From Chrysochromulina parva (Eukaryota > Haptophyta > Prymnesiales > Chrysochromulinaceae), in the NCBI GenBank assembly GCA_002887195.1, contig PJAB01000141.1, positions 1-38,106 on the forward strand: a stretch of 38,106 nt of DNA, read 5' to 3'. A program made the translations under genes and the position numbers. Of the stretch, positions 1 to 9,337 are shown piece after piece; position 1 is the stretch's first letter, and every line of letters starts with the position of its first letter. The notes under the pieces are model-generated. The model saw only the letters and a program-made list of their open reading frames with translations, had not been told where the DNA came from and ran no database searches.

Positions 1-222
1 CGGCTTGAAGTCGCGCACACGCGGCGCCGCCTCCGCCGCGATCGCATCGAGCAGCGCCGGCGCCGCGTGCTGCGCCGTCGCGTACGCCCACGCCGTGTTC
101 GCAAGGTTCTGCGGCTTGAAATCGCGCACGCGCGGCGCCGCCTCCGCCGCGATCGCATCGAGCAGCGCCGGTGACGGATGCTTCGCCTTTACGAACGCAT
201 TTGCCGTGTTCGCAAGCTCTTG
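1..222. repeat. 111-bp tandem repeat inside the 37-residue repeat gene
   Basis: Units at 1-111 and 112-222 each begin cggcttgaa on the plus strand. The first 60 bp of the two units differ at only about two positions, while the second halves differ much more. The repeat probably continues beyond the left edge. Confidence 0.8.
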
Positions 223-687
223 CGGATTGAATTCTGTTGCGACGTGTGCGCTCTTTGCCGCCAGCGCCTTCCAGACTTGCTTGTCTGGTGCGAATCTGGT
301 GGCGCTTACTACACTCGCAAGCCCGTACACTGCGGTCGCGACCGACCGAGGCTCGAAGAGTGGCAGCTTCTGCAGCATGGAGTGGAGCAACGGCGCGAGC
401 GCTTTGCTCCGACGCAGCTCTGCTCTCATCCACTCACACTCCTCGCGGCTTTGGCGTACCAGCTTGCCTAGAGTGCTCCAGCAGATGCTGACGTCCACCG
501 GGCGCATCTGGAGTGCGTGGCGCTCGTGGGCCTGCAGCACCTCGCGCGCCGTGCGCAGCTCACCGACGCGCGGCACTCTGCCGCCGCGCACCGCTCCGCT
601 GCCGCCATGCACCGCTGCGCCGCCGCGCGCCGCTGCGCTGCCGCCGCCCGCCACCGCAGCCGACAACCAGCGCCTCACCGTGAACAT
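1..687 (-). CDS. Organellar RNA-binding-type repeat protein (37-residue NTAWAYAT repeats), 5' part only
   Basis: The reading frame runs on the minus strand from ATG at 687 through the left edge of the window with no stop: 229 codons, 3' end missing. Residues 1-30 are rich in Arg, Ala and Gly (MFTVRRWLSAAVAGGG), like an organelle-targeting peptide. A helical region follows (residues about 50-150), then helix-turn-helix repeats with the core LANTAWAYATAQHAAPALL and a spacer ending in APRVRDFKPQ. The period is 111 nt (37 residues); two units are seen, and the first copy read in the protein has drifted to LANTANAFVKAKHPSPALL. Repeats of this kind (OPR/RAP/FAST-like 'NTAWAFA') are expanded in algal nuclear genomes and are thought to bind organellar RNA; a RAP domain would be expected beyond the edge. 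The RNA target is unknown. An open frame of about 245 codons on the opposite strand is its antisense shadow. Confidence 0.75.
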   Translation of the reverse strand, partial: MFTVRRWLSAAVAGGGSAAARGGAAVHGGSGAVRGGRVPRVGELRTAREVLQAHERHALQMRPVDVSICWSTLGKLVRQSREECEWMRAELRRSKALAPLLHSMLQKLPLFEPRSVATAVYGLASVVSATRFAPDKQVWKALAAKSAHVATEFNPQELANTANAFVKAKHPSPALLDAIAAEAAPRVRDFKPQNLANTAWAYATAQHAAPALLDAIAAEAAPRVRDFKP

Positions 688-1164
688 CGCTCCGCGACCG
701 TTACATTGTACAGCGTTTTTGACTCCTCGAACAATGTACTGAATGATTCTATTGGTGAATCGCAGTCACGGGATACCGTGCGCCGCGACAGTGTCTTGCC
801 TGATCCAGCTGAGCTGAGTCTGGTGCGCTCCACAGACTGAAAAGAACTGAATCTGAACAGAACTAGAGCGCCCGGAGCGGGCCAGGGTCCCCGCTTCGAA
901 TGAACACAGTCGAGTAATAACACGGGATATAGAAGATATAGCTACCCAACTCTATTAATTATATTACTTCACTGCTGAATGGGCTGCACCATTGTACAAG
1001 TATACGAGGCGTCGCCATTGTCGCCCAGCGTGCCTGGCAGCTTCCCCTGGCCGTACTGTGCGGCGTTCTCCATGTCCCCCCTCTCTCGTTTTCACAGCTA
1101 GCGAAACCTTTTCACAGCCAGAGATCGCGTCGTGGGCTTTCCGTCGGCGCACGTGACCACGAGC
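688..1164. other. Divergent 5' intergenic spacer
   Basis: Spacer of 477 bp between the start of the minus-strand repeat protein and the start of eIF2B-epsilon. It must hold both promoters and 5' UTRs. It is more AT-rich near 930-965. I see no TATA box, RNA gene or convincing small ORF. Confidence 0.5.
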
Positions 1165-3330
1165 ATGGCGCCGAAGGGTGGCAAAAAGGATGACGACCTC
1201 GCGCAGCAGGAAGTGCTGCAAGCGGTCGTGCTCGCCGACTCGTTTGCGTCTCATTTCCGGCCGATGACGTTCCAAATGCCCAAGGTGCTCATGCCGCTTG
1301 GAAGCGTGCCGATGATAGAGTACACGCTCGAGTTCCTCGCGGCGGGCGGCGTGCAGGAGATCTACATCTTCTGCTGCGCGCACGCCGACGAGGTCGAGCG
1401 CTACATCGTCGAGAGCGACATGGAGCGCCGGCTCGCGACGGTCTCGCTCCACGTGCTAAAGTCTCAGGGCGAGTGCATGTCCGCAGGCGATGCGCTGCGT
1501 GAAGTCGAGGCACGCGGCGTGATCAAGTCCGACTTTGTGCTCGTGCCCGGCGATGTGATCGCGAATCTTTCGCTCGCACCGCTCATCGCCGCACACAAGG
1601 CGCGGCGCGAGGTCGACCGTGATGCGGTGCTCACGACGGTGATGGCGCGCGTGCCCGCCTCGCACCGCGCGAGGCGCGGCGGCGAGGAGAAGCTCGTGGC
1701 GCTCTCCGGCGAGACGGGCCGGCTGCTCATGTACGACGAGGCCGTCAAGGAGGGCTGGGCAACCAAGGTGCGCCTGCCCATGGCGCTGCTGCAGGAGACG
1801 GACCGCTTCGAGCTGCATCGCGACCTATACGACACGCACATCGACGTGTGTACGCCCGAGCTGCTCGTGTTGCTCCAGGACAACTTCGACTGGCAGGACC
1901 TGCGCCGCGACCTTCTGCCGGGTGTGCTCGGCCAGTTCGAGATGCTCGGCAAGACGATCTACACGCACGTGCTCTCGACAGAGTACGCGGCGCGTGTGCA
2001 CGACCCTCACACATACGACGTAGTCTCACGTGACCTGCTGCAACGTTGGGCTTTCCCACTCGTACCGGACGCCAACCTGCTGCCCGGATGCTCGTACCGG
2101 TGCACCGCGCACTGCGTGTACCAGGAGGCGGGCGTCTCGCTTGCGCGCTCAGCCGCCATTGTGCGCGACTCCGCCATCGGGGAGGGCACTACCATCGGTG
2201 AGCGCACGGTCGTTGAAGGTTCGGTCGTCGGTCGCGACTGCGTCGTGGGCGTCGGTGTCACGCTAAGCGGCTGCTACCTCTGGGGAGGCGTCATCGTCGA
2301 GGACGGCGCCACGCTCACTGGCTGCATCTGCGGCGAGGGCGTGCGCATTGGGGTGGGCGCCGTCGTACCCGCCGGATGCGTGCTCGGGCGGAGCGTCGTC
2401 GTGGGCGCGGGCACGACCCTCACGCGCTTCGCGCGCTTCTGGGCGCCGTCAGACGCGGCGCTCAAGGTGGCCGCCAACGAGGAAGCCGACGACGCCGCCG
2501 ACGACGACGCCGTGGCCGATGACGATGACGCCGAGGCCGACGCGGGAGCGGTCGGTCGCGAGCGCTCGGCACGTGCGCGCGTGGCTCTCGCCACATCCCA
2601 GCTGCTCGCCAAGTGCTCTGCCGGCACGGGCCTCACGTTGCTCGGGCCGGGAGGGCACGGCCGGCTGTGGAAGGTCGTGCCCACCGCCGCGTCGCTCGGC
2701 TTTGACCGACCGGTGGCGCAGGGCCAGTGCGACGACGAGCTCTCGGAGGAGGAGGATGAAGAGCTTGAGGAGACGAACCTCGAAGACGTTGAGAATGAGC
2801 AGTTCGCCACCGCGGTGCGCGAGCTCATCCGAGATGCTCTGCGCTCCGCCGACAAGGATGACGCTGTCGAGAATCTCGCTCTCGAGCTCAACGGGCTCAA
2901 GTTTGGCGCCGACCGCACCTTTGCCGACTCGGTTCGCGCCATCGTGCCGCCCCTGCTCGCCGAGGCAGCGAGTGCGCCCACCAAGAAGGCGAAGGTGGCC
3001 AACCTGAAGCGAGCGCTCGAAAAGTGGGCGCCGCTGCTCAAGAAGTTTGTGCAGAGCAAGGCCGACCAGCGCGCGCTCGTCGAGGGCGTCGCTGCCGCGT
3101 GCGAGCAGGCCAACGAGGGTCTCCTCGAGGTCTTCGACCACGCGCTCAAGCTGCTCTACGACCGCGAGGACGACCTACTCGACGAGCAGGCTATCCTCAA
3201 GTGGGCCGCTGCGGTCGAGGAGGAGGCCGAGGAGGGCTCGCTCGAAGAACGACTTCTTCAGCAGGCCGACGGGCTGCTCAAGTGGCTGCGAGAATCCGAT
3301 GACGAGGAGGAGGACGACGATGATGAGTGA
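1165..3330 (+). CDS. EIF2B5: Translation initiation factor eIF2B subunit epsilon (catalytic GEF subunit)
   Basis: Catalytic subunit of the guanine-nucleotide exchange factor that recycles eIF2-GDP to eIF2-GTP in the cytosol. I start at the first in-frame ATG (MAPKGGKKDDD), giving 721 aa, the usual family length; a frame extension to 1132 would need GTG. Residues about 15-250 form the nucleotidyl-transferase-like domain (QAVVLADSF, then RPMTFQMPKVLMPLG). The family segment NFDWQDLRRDLLPG follows. A left-handed beta-helix of hexapeptide repeats lies at about 320-425 (IVRDSAIGEGTTIGERTVVE). An Asp/Glu-rich linker (about 435-545) precedes the C-terminal W2/eIF5C HEAT domain (about 545-721), the exchange module, which ends in the typical acidic tail after LLKWLRESDDEEE. 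No intron is needed. The identification is secure; the acidic linker is longer than I would expect. Confidence 0.96.
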   Translation: MAPKGGKKDDDLAQQEVLQAVVLADSFASHFRPMTFQMPKVLMPLGSVPMIEYTLEFLAAGGVQEIYIFCCAHADEVERYIVESDMERRLATVSLHVLKSQGECMSAGDALREVEARGVIKSDFVLVPGDVIANLSLAPLIAAHKARREVDRDAVLTTVMARVPASHRARRGGEEKLVALSGETGRLLMYDEAVKEGWATKVRLPMALLQETDRFELHRDLYDTHIDVCTPELLVLLQDNFDWQDLRRDLLPGVLGQFEMLGKTIYTHVLSTEYAARVHDPHTYDVVSRDLLQRWAFPLVPDANLLPGCSYRCTAHCVYQEAGVSLARSAAIVRDSAIGEGTTIGERTVVEGSVVGRDCVVGVGVTLSGCYLWGGVIVEDGATLTGCICGEGVRIGVGAVVPAGCVLGRSVVVGAGTTLTRFARFWAPSDAALKVAANEEADDAADDDAVADDDDAEADAGAVGRERSARARVALATSQLLAKCSAGTGLTLLGPGGHGRLWKVVPTAASLGFDRPVAQGQCDDELSEEEDEELEETNLEDVENEQFATAVRELIRDALRSADKDDAVENLALELNGLKFGADRTFADSVRAIVPPLLAEAASAPTKKAKVANLKRALEKWAPLLKKFVQSKADQRALVEGVAAACEQANEGLLEVFDHALKLLYDREDDLLDEQAILKWAAAVEEEAEEGSLEERLLQQADGLLKWLRESDDEEEDDDDE

Positions 3331-3939
3331 GCTTTCTCTCTCTTATCAGAGAGCCCATCATAGAGCCATGGAGAAGGTGCGGGTCCGCCTCACCCTCAGT
3401 GCAGCAGGACTGGGTCGGCTTTCGGCCCATCGCGTCCGAGTTCGGCACATGTTTGAGCACACGGCATTTTGCTCGAGTGCGTCTGGAGGAGTGAGATGCG
3501 GATTATCGGTGCATGCCCCGCTGTTACGCGATGCCGCGCTTACAAAGAATCGAAACGTCAAACGACGGCCGTCGCCGACTCGACTCCGCCGCCGCCGCGC
3601 CGGGCCGTGCTCGAGGGCTCAAAGCGCTTCGCCAGTATATTTTATGCACTCAGACACAATCATTCCAAAACATCGCTGCACCTCTGCGGGGTACGAAATA
3701 CACCACGTATGTCGTAACCGCAGTACATGATTGTGCACAGTGAAGTAGTGCGATCACCCAAATTTGAGGAGGTGTACTCAGGCGCGCGGCGGCCGTTCGA
3801 TCGAGGTATGAGGAACGGTTCGTGCGGCTCGGACTTGAATTCGTCTCTAGAGGAGAGAACTGGGGGCCGAAGATCCACGATGCCGTCTTGGCTCCCTAAA
3901 CCCTGATAGGTTCCCTGCAGTAGGCGCGAGAGTGACTGG
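3331..3939. other. Convergent 3' spacer
   Basis: 609 bp between the 3' ends of eIF2B-epsilon and the UBA protein. A 5-bp stem with a 6-nt loop (ctctc-ttatca-gagag, 3338-3353) lies just after the eIF2B stop codon. Nothing else stands out and the open frames here show no protein-like composition. Confidence 0.45.
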
Positions 3940-5624
3940 CTATTCATCGTCGTCGTCCTCCTTGTCCGGATCTGGCTCCGTCGCCGAGGCCGGAGCTGCT
4001 TCGTTGGCCGCCTCTGCAGAGCTCTCTCCAAGAGCGCTCCACGGGATCCGACTGCTCACACGAAGCTCTTCATCCGCCGTGCTCGCGTCCACGTCCGCCG
4101 AGCTGCTCGCTACCGGCGTCGCTGCCAGCGGGGACGTCGCTGCCGCATCAATGGCGGCCGCCACGCGGTGCGAGCGCTGCGAGCGCTGCTGCGCTCGCTC
4201 CTGCCGCCGCTTCGCTTGCCGCTGGGCAAGCGATTCCCCCGGTGCCATCGGCGGCGAGCGCGACGGCGGTGAGCTGATCACGCGCTCAATGCGCTTCGCC
4301 ACGACCACGTCGTTCTCACCGATGGTCTTATCGACGTAAGCCTTGGCCAGGAGTGCCTTCTCTTCGGCTTCCTTCGCCTCCTGGGCCAGCTTGGCGGCGA
4401 AGGCTTCGGCCTGCTGCTTCTTGCGCTCCACAGCCGCCGCAGCAAGCACCGACTTTCGAGCGGACTTAAGCCGCTTCGTCTTCGCTGCCGCCGCCTCCTC
4501 CGCTGCGCGGCGCTCCGCGAGGGCCTGCGCGACGGCCGCGCGCCGCTCCTTCTCCTCCTTCTCGTCCTCGATCTTCTTGAGCGCGAGAGCGCGGTCGGCG
4601 TCCCGACGCCGCTCCGCCTCCGCCTCCGCCTTCGCCCTCTCCTCGGCAGCCCTCTCCGCCTCCGCCGCCGCCTTCTTGGCCTGCCGCCGCGCCTCCGCCT
4701 CCTTTTGCGCCTTCAGGAGGTCCCTCTGCCTCGCTTCCCGCTCGGCTGCCTCTTTCTCGGCCATCTCTTTGGCCGCTATGAGCCGCCTGATCGCGAGATC
4801 CACGTCATTCCCCGATGCCGCGAGCGCTCTACGCGCTTGCTCCTCGGTAAAGCCCTTCACGACCACGAGGTTGATCTCCTCCTTGATGGGCTGGCGCTCT
4901 GCGCGCGCCTTGGCTATCATCGCAGCCTTTTCCGCCGCCGCCCGCTCCGCCGCCGCCTCCTCAGCCGCCACCATCTCAGCCGCTGCAGCGGCGGCCGCTG
5001 CTGCCGCCGCCGCTTCCGTTGCCGCCGCCGCCGCCGCTGCCGCCGCCCCCGCTGCCGCGGCCTTCTCCGCCGCTGCCTTTTCGGCCGCCGCCTTGTCGAC
5101 CGTCGCCTTGTCGCCCGCCGCCTGTGCCGTCTGCTTCACCTTGGAGACATCCGCCGCTTTGGCCTTTGCAGCGCGGACCTCGCCTTGCGTGACCTCACCT
5201 GCCCGGCTGCCGATCGAAGCGCCTGCCTGTGCCGCCTTCCAGTTGGCAAGTTGCGCGTGGTACGGTAGTGTCGCTTTTGGAGCACTCGGGTCCGCTCGGG
5301 GCGGCGGCGAAAACGTCGCGGCCCATGGCTCGGCAGCGGCCGCCGGCACGGCTGAAGCAGCGGGGACGGTCGCTGCAGTCGGATCATACGCGACCATGGA
5401 ATAGGGCTCGATGGTGGCCGCCGCCGGGGTGGCCGTCAGTTGCGTGACCTCGCCCACTCGGCTACCGATCGAACTGGTCGCTTCTATTGCTGTCCTTTGC
5501 GGCTGCGGAGGCGATGCGGCCTTGAAGGCAGATGCGGCCTTGATGGAGCTCATGGCGCTCTTCGGAGGGCTCCGACCTCCGGCTGCTGCTGCTATTGCTG
5601 CTGCTCCTCCTCCTCCTCCTCCTA

Positions 5625-5670
<46 letters not shown>

Positions 5671-6297
5671 TGCTGCTGCTCCTCCTCCTCCTCCTCCTCC
5701 TCCTGATGATGATGCTGCTACTGCTACTGCTGATGATGATGATGCACCTGCTCCGGCTGCTCCGGCTGCACCGGCTGCACCGGCTGCACCGGCTGCTGCG
5801 GCTGCTCCGGCTGGCTGCGTCGACTCGACCACCACCGGTACCAGCGCCGGCTTCAGGCACATCATTATTAGTGCTGAGAGCCAGCCTTGACTCGCTGCTA
5901 CAGGTAGCTGCGCCATCGTCGCCTGCTGCCGAAGGAGCTTGGTTGACTGTATCCGCTCGAGCTTCGCTTCCAGCACCTGGATGTCTACTGCTGCCAGCAA
6001 ATCTACGGCCGCCTCGGCTTTCGCTTCCTGAAGTTGCGCCGCACGGTCGTGCTGCATCTCCACGTAGCACTCATTCGTACCAGTGACTACGTGCGACCTT
6101 AGTTCAGCAATTAGGTCGCGGGTCGACGCGTGCCGCAACTTTGCCGCAGCGGCCGATGAGGTCGCGACTGAGAGGTCGCGACCGGCGGGACTGAGAGGAC
6201 GCCGACCAGCGATGCTGGTCGACATGAATCTCCACCACACGCGTTTTGGACTGGAGAACTTCATACCGGTACGCTCAACATGGCGCCTTCTAAACAT
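3940..6297 (-). CDS. UBA-domain, Ala-rich coiled-coil protein of unknown function
   Basis: 785 aa from ATG at 6297 (an upstream in-frame GTG at 6309 is not needed; internal Met at 6264 or 6222 could also serve). The N-terminus is basic (MFRRRHVERTG, then KRVWWRF) and could be an organelle presequence. Long poly-Ala, Gly and Ser tracts follow, encoded by GCT/GCA/GGA microsatellites. A UBA-like helical triplet lies at about 475-510 (VVVKGFTEEQARRALAASGN, then DVDLAIRRLI), so ubiquitin binding is plausible. Residues about 510-690 are a highly charged Ala/Lys/Glu coiled coil (AEREARQRDLLKAQKEAEAR). The tail is acidic (DPDKEDDDDE). A phrase SIGSRxGEVTQ occurs twice. I do not recognise an orthologue. 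The uninterrupted 2.3-kb frame with a recognisable UBA supports this strand over the Ser/Ala-rich frames opposite. Confidence 0.75.
5186..5476. repeat. Dispersed direct repeat coding for SIGSRxGEVTQ
   Basis: About 35 bp at 5186-5220 and again near 5442-5476 share the plus-strand core tgcgtgacctc and ccgatcgaa, giving the same protein phrase twice in the UBA-protein gene. Confidence 0.6.
5581..5745. repeat. Compound trinucleotide microsatellite (GCT/CTC/GAT)n in coding sequence
   Basis: A run of about 165 bp of gct, cct and gat triplets on the plus strand. On the coding (minus) strand it gives Gly, Ala, Ser and a few Ile. It includes an uninterrupted (ctg) run near 5630-5667. All units are in frame, so length changes would add or remove residues without a frameshift. 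Confidence 0.9.
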
Positions 6298-6479
6298 GCA
6301 CAGATGCACAAGCGTTGTCTGTAGAGCTCCTCCGCGGCCCTGCCGTCCTGTCTTGTGTGTGCCTCACCAGCGCTGGGAGCCCATGCCAACGCGCCAGTGC
6401 GGCAGCCGGCACAAAGGCACGCCCATCTGGCCCTCGTGTGGCTGAGGCGGTGGCTTGATCGGCGGATCGGGCACGTCTC

Positions 6480-9337
6480 TCACGCGGAGGCGTGCGCGGC
6501 CTGCGTCGCATGCACATAGTAGAGCAGCACGCATAGCGGCTGGCCTACAAAGCAGAAGGTGACCCAAAAGAGGAAGTTGCCCGCCTGCTCGAAGGCGGTG
6601 CCTTGCGTGTACCTCCTGAGAAGCTTGGAGAGCGACGCAATCAGAGGTCATCAGAGGCCATCAGAGGCCATCAGCGGCCATCGACGAACCTGAGAAGCTT
6701 GGAGAGCGGGAGCATGGGCACCTGCGACATCATGCCTACGAAGGCGAGCGGCATCCGGTACGAGTGCAGCGGGAAAGCGACGACGATCTCGTGCAGAACG
6801 GCCGAGAGGGTGAAGCACAGCAGGCCCGTGAGCACCTTTGAAGAGGTGACGTGTCGCTGGATGGGGAAGAAGGCGTGGCGCACGACCCACATGTGGACGG
6901 GCATGTTCCACGTGCGCCAGTAGCCCTCGAAGTCGATCGCGTTCCACCACGCCTTGTAGAAGACGCGATCGCCGAAGCGCGTGAGCTCGGCCAGGAGATT
7001 GAGCCACACGTGGAAGAAGGCGTAGAAGCCGACCAGCCAGACGTATGTCACGGGTACCGCGAGGCGCAGCAGCCGGTCGAGGATCCTCGCCACATCGCCC
7101 GCCATGATCGGCTCGATGGACGTCTCGAGGAGAGGCAGCATGTACTGTACCACGAAGGCGGGCAGTAACGTCCATAGCATGATCGTCCGGAGGACGAGTG
7201 AGATCAGGTACGTCTTGCGCACGCGCGGTGTGCGAGGGTAGTCGAGCTGGTAGCACAGCGTAGGCGCGACTAGGAACCAGAGCAGGTTGCCGAAGGTCAC
7301 GTTGTTCGGGTAGTGCAGGCTCGCGCCGTCTGTGTCGCTCACCGTCGAGCGGTACTTGGCAAGTCGTGCGTCGAGGGAACCTTCGGCCTCCCCTCGCGAC
7401 TCCTTTCCCGCCTCGCGCAGGTCGTGGTGCACGTGCGCCCACGAGACGAGCTTCAGGAAGATCGTCACCGAGCAGATGAGCAGCAGCACGCCGCCACCCG
7501 CGCCGCCGTAGTGGCGCTCCGTGCCCACGAGTGCCGCAGGCAGGGCGAGGGACGCGCCCACATTGATGGCATGCAGGGGATCGACGAAGCGGCGCGAGAA
7601 GCGACTGAAGGGCGTGCGCTGCACCGCGGCACGCTCCAGCCCAAACGCAAACAGGATCGGCACGGCGAGCACGGCCGCGGTGCGCAGCAGCGCGTGAAGC
7701 TTCACCTGAAGTGCGGCCCCGTCGAGAAAAGCCTCGGCGTCGCGGAGCAGATCGGCGAAAGAGGGAAGGGTGACGCGCAGACCGTTGAGGAGAAGGTTCT
7801 CGAGGAGCAGACGGAAGTTGGTCACCACAAAGAGGAGGAAGACCAGGTTGACGAACCCCGACAGGTTCGCGTGCTCGCCGCTCGGGTCGCTGCCAAATCC
7901 GCCTCCGGAGAGCAGTGACGGCTTCGACGTGCGGTGCATCGGGCGCGACGCCGGGAAGAGATTTGGGTCGAGAAACGCGCGCGGCTTGCGCGTGCCGCCA
8001 GGTGTGGTCGTCTCGCCGGGCGTGTCGGGCGCCGGCAGGGGCGGGGGCACCCCCGGCGCCTCGCCGAGCCCCACTTCGATGGGCGGAGGGCGGCACCCTT
8101 GAGAGGGCGGAGGGCGCGGCGGAGGCGCACTCAAGGGTACCGCGCTCGCCGCGGGCGACGTGGCCGACACGGGCTGCGCTGTGACGGCGGCGACGGGGGC
8201 ACTCGTGGTGGCGCTGGGCAGGGCGCCCCCCTCAGCCGACGAGAGCGGCACGCCCCAGCGCACCGGCGGCGAGTACATGAGAGTTGCGAGGTTCTGATGA
8301 GACGGCACCGGCGAGAGCTGCACCGCGTCGAGCGTGCGCACCGAGCTACCCGTCGCCTCCGCAAGCGCCTCGAGCCATTTGTTCGCCTCGTGCTCGTCGG
8401 CGCAACTCGCGCGGAGCAGCGCACCCGAGCCTGGCCCGCGCTCCGAGTGCAGCGTGCCCTTGAGCCATACCGAGAAGATGTGAAACTGCGCGCCCTTGGA
8501 CTGCTTGGTGCCTTCGTCGATGACGACGCAATTCGAGAGAGGCAGCCGCTCATCCGGTACGAGCGCCGTCTCGGTCGGGTAGTAATGCAGCTGGAGTGCT
8601 CCCTGTGTATCGCGCGTGAGGACGAAGAAGCGCCGGTCCCAGCGCGACGCGCTCGAGCCCAGCCATGACCCGGCGTCAGGCTTGTACCTGTTCAGCCAGC
8701 CACGCGTCTGCTTGATCTGCTTCGTCATGCGCGCGAGCGTCGCCTCGAGCTCGACGATGCGCGCGCGCAGCACGCTCTCCGTGGCCAGGGTGCCCTCCGA
8801 GCTGCTTGCGCCGCCACCGACCGGCGCCGGCTCCACCGCGGCCGTGGCAGCGGTGCCCGCCGCCGCAGCCATGTGCCCCGACTGAAGCTCGTGCACGATG
8901 GAGATGTATTTGGCCTTAGCGTCGGCGGGTGCTCGGCCGCGCCGACGGGACCAACTCGACCATTTGGTGTGGTCAATGACCAAGTACGCGGGCGGCCCCT
9001 CGGCCGGAGCGTCGCCGCACGTGCCCTGCTTGTAGTAGGAGTATAGGCGCAGGCGCTCCTTCATGGGCAGCTGGTCACGGATCTTGTTGACGTGTTCGCT
9101 CGCTCGCTCAAAGTCGGCGTCATACGGCGTGGCCGCTAAACTCTTGTCAAGCCTGCTGCTCCGACGGCGCGCCCGAGCATCTCGCTTCCACAGGAAAAAG
9201 TAGGCTGTTGCGACCGCAAGCAGCGTGGCGAGGGCCGCAGTAGGAGGCGCGGATGGCCAGTCGGCGAGCGGCGCGCCTTCAGCCTTGGGCTTCGAGGGGA
9301 CACTGCGGCGGTTGAACGGGTTTGGAATGTTTGGCAT
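6480..9337 (-). CDS. DGAT1: Acyl-CoA-binding/PH-domain diacylglycerol O-acyltransferase 1 (two exons)
   Basis: Coding exons are 6690-9337 and 6480-6615, giving 927 aa. The enzyme transfers acyl from acyl-CoA to diacylglycerol, the last step of triacylglycerol synthesis in the ER. Order of parts: a membrane anchor (residues 31-50, ATLLAVATAYFFLW); an acyl-CoA-binding domain (72-152, LRLYSYYKQGTCGD, then KAKYISIVHEL); a short coiled coil (186-208); a PH domain (about 211-330, RGWLNRY, then RWDRRFFVLTRD); a Pro-rich linker; and the MBOAT/DGAT1 domain (about 490-927) with FYKAWWN near 792-798 and catalytic His near 847 (SAVLHEIVVAF). Splicing restores the family C-terminus (GNFLFWVTFCFVGQPLCVLL); the unspliced frame stops after FVDGR. 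The start is the only ATG before the anchor. PH-DGAT1 proteins are known from diatoms; an added ACB domain is unusual. Confidence 0.93.
6616..6689 (-). other. 74-nt GT-AG intron of DGAT1 within a tandem duplication
   Basis: The intron begins GTTCGTC after exon end CTTCTCAG and ends CTTCTCAG before GAGGTAC. It is required because the frame otherwise stops and loses the conserved DGAT1 C-terminus. The 3' end of the intron repeats the 3' end of the upstream exon. The 20-bp sequence cctgagaagcttggagagcg (plus strand) lies at 6615-6634 and 6689-6708, offset by 74 bp, exactly the intron length. Confidence 0.9.
6641..6680. repeat. 10-bp tandem repeat inside the DGAT1 intron
   Basis: Four head-to-tail units: tcagaggtca, tcagaggcca, tcagaggcca, tcagcggcca. 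They make up most of the intron that is not the 20-bp exon copy. Confidence 0.9.

Noticed and set aside
5..742. Plus-strand frame of about 245 codons at the left edge
   Set aside because: Its Ser/Ala-rich repeats are the antisense of the minus-strand 37-residue repeats, which have the meaningful NTAWAYAT pattern.
860..905. tRNA-like fragment (gggtccccgcttcgaat)
   Set aside because: Only a B-box-like ttcgaa is present; no cloverleaf, A box or acceptor stem could be formed.
4343..5404. Plus-strand frame of 353 codons, Ala/Ser-rich
   Set aside because: It lies opposite the UBA protein and shows only the composition expected from complementing GC-rich codons; no domain or order.
6651..8096. Minus-strand frame of 481 codons overlapping DGAT1
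   Set aside because: Out of frame with the membrane enzyme, Arg/Pro/Ala-rich and lacking any domain; a third-position GC artefact.
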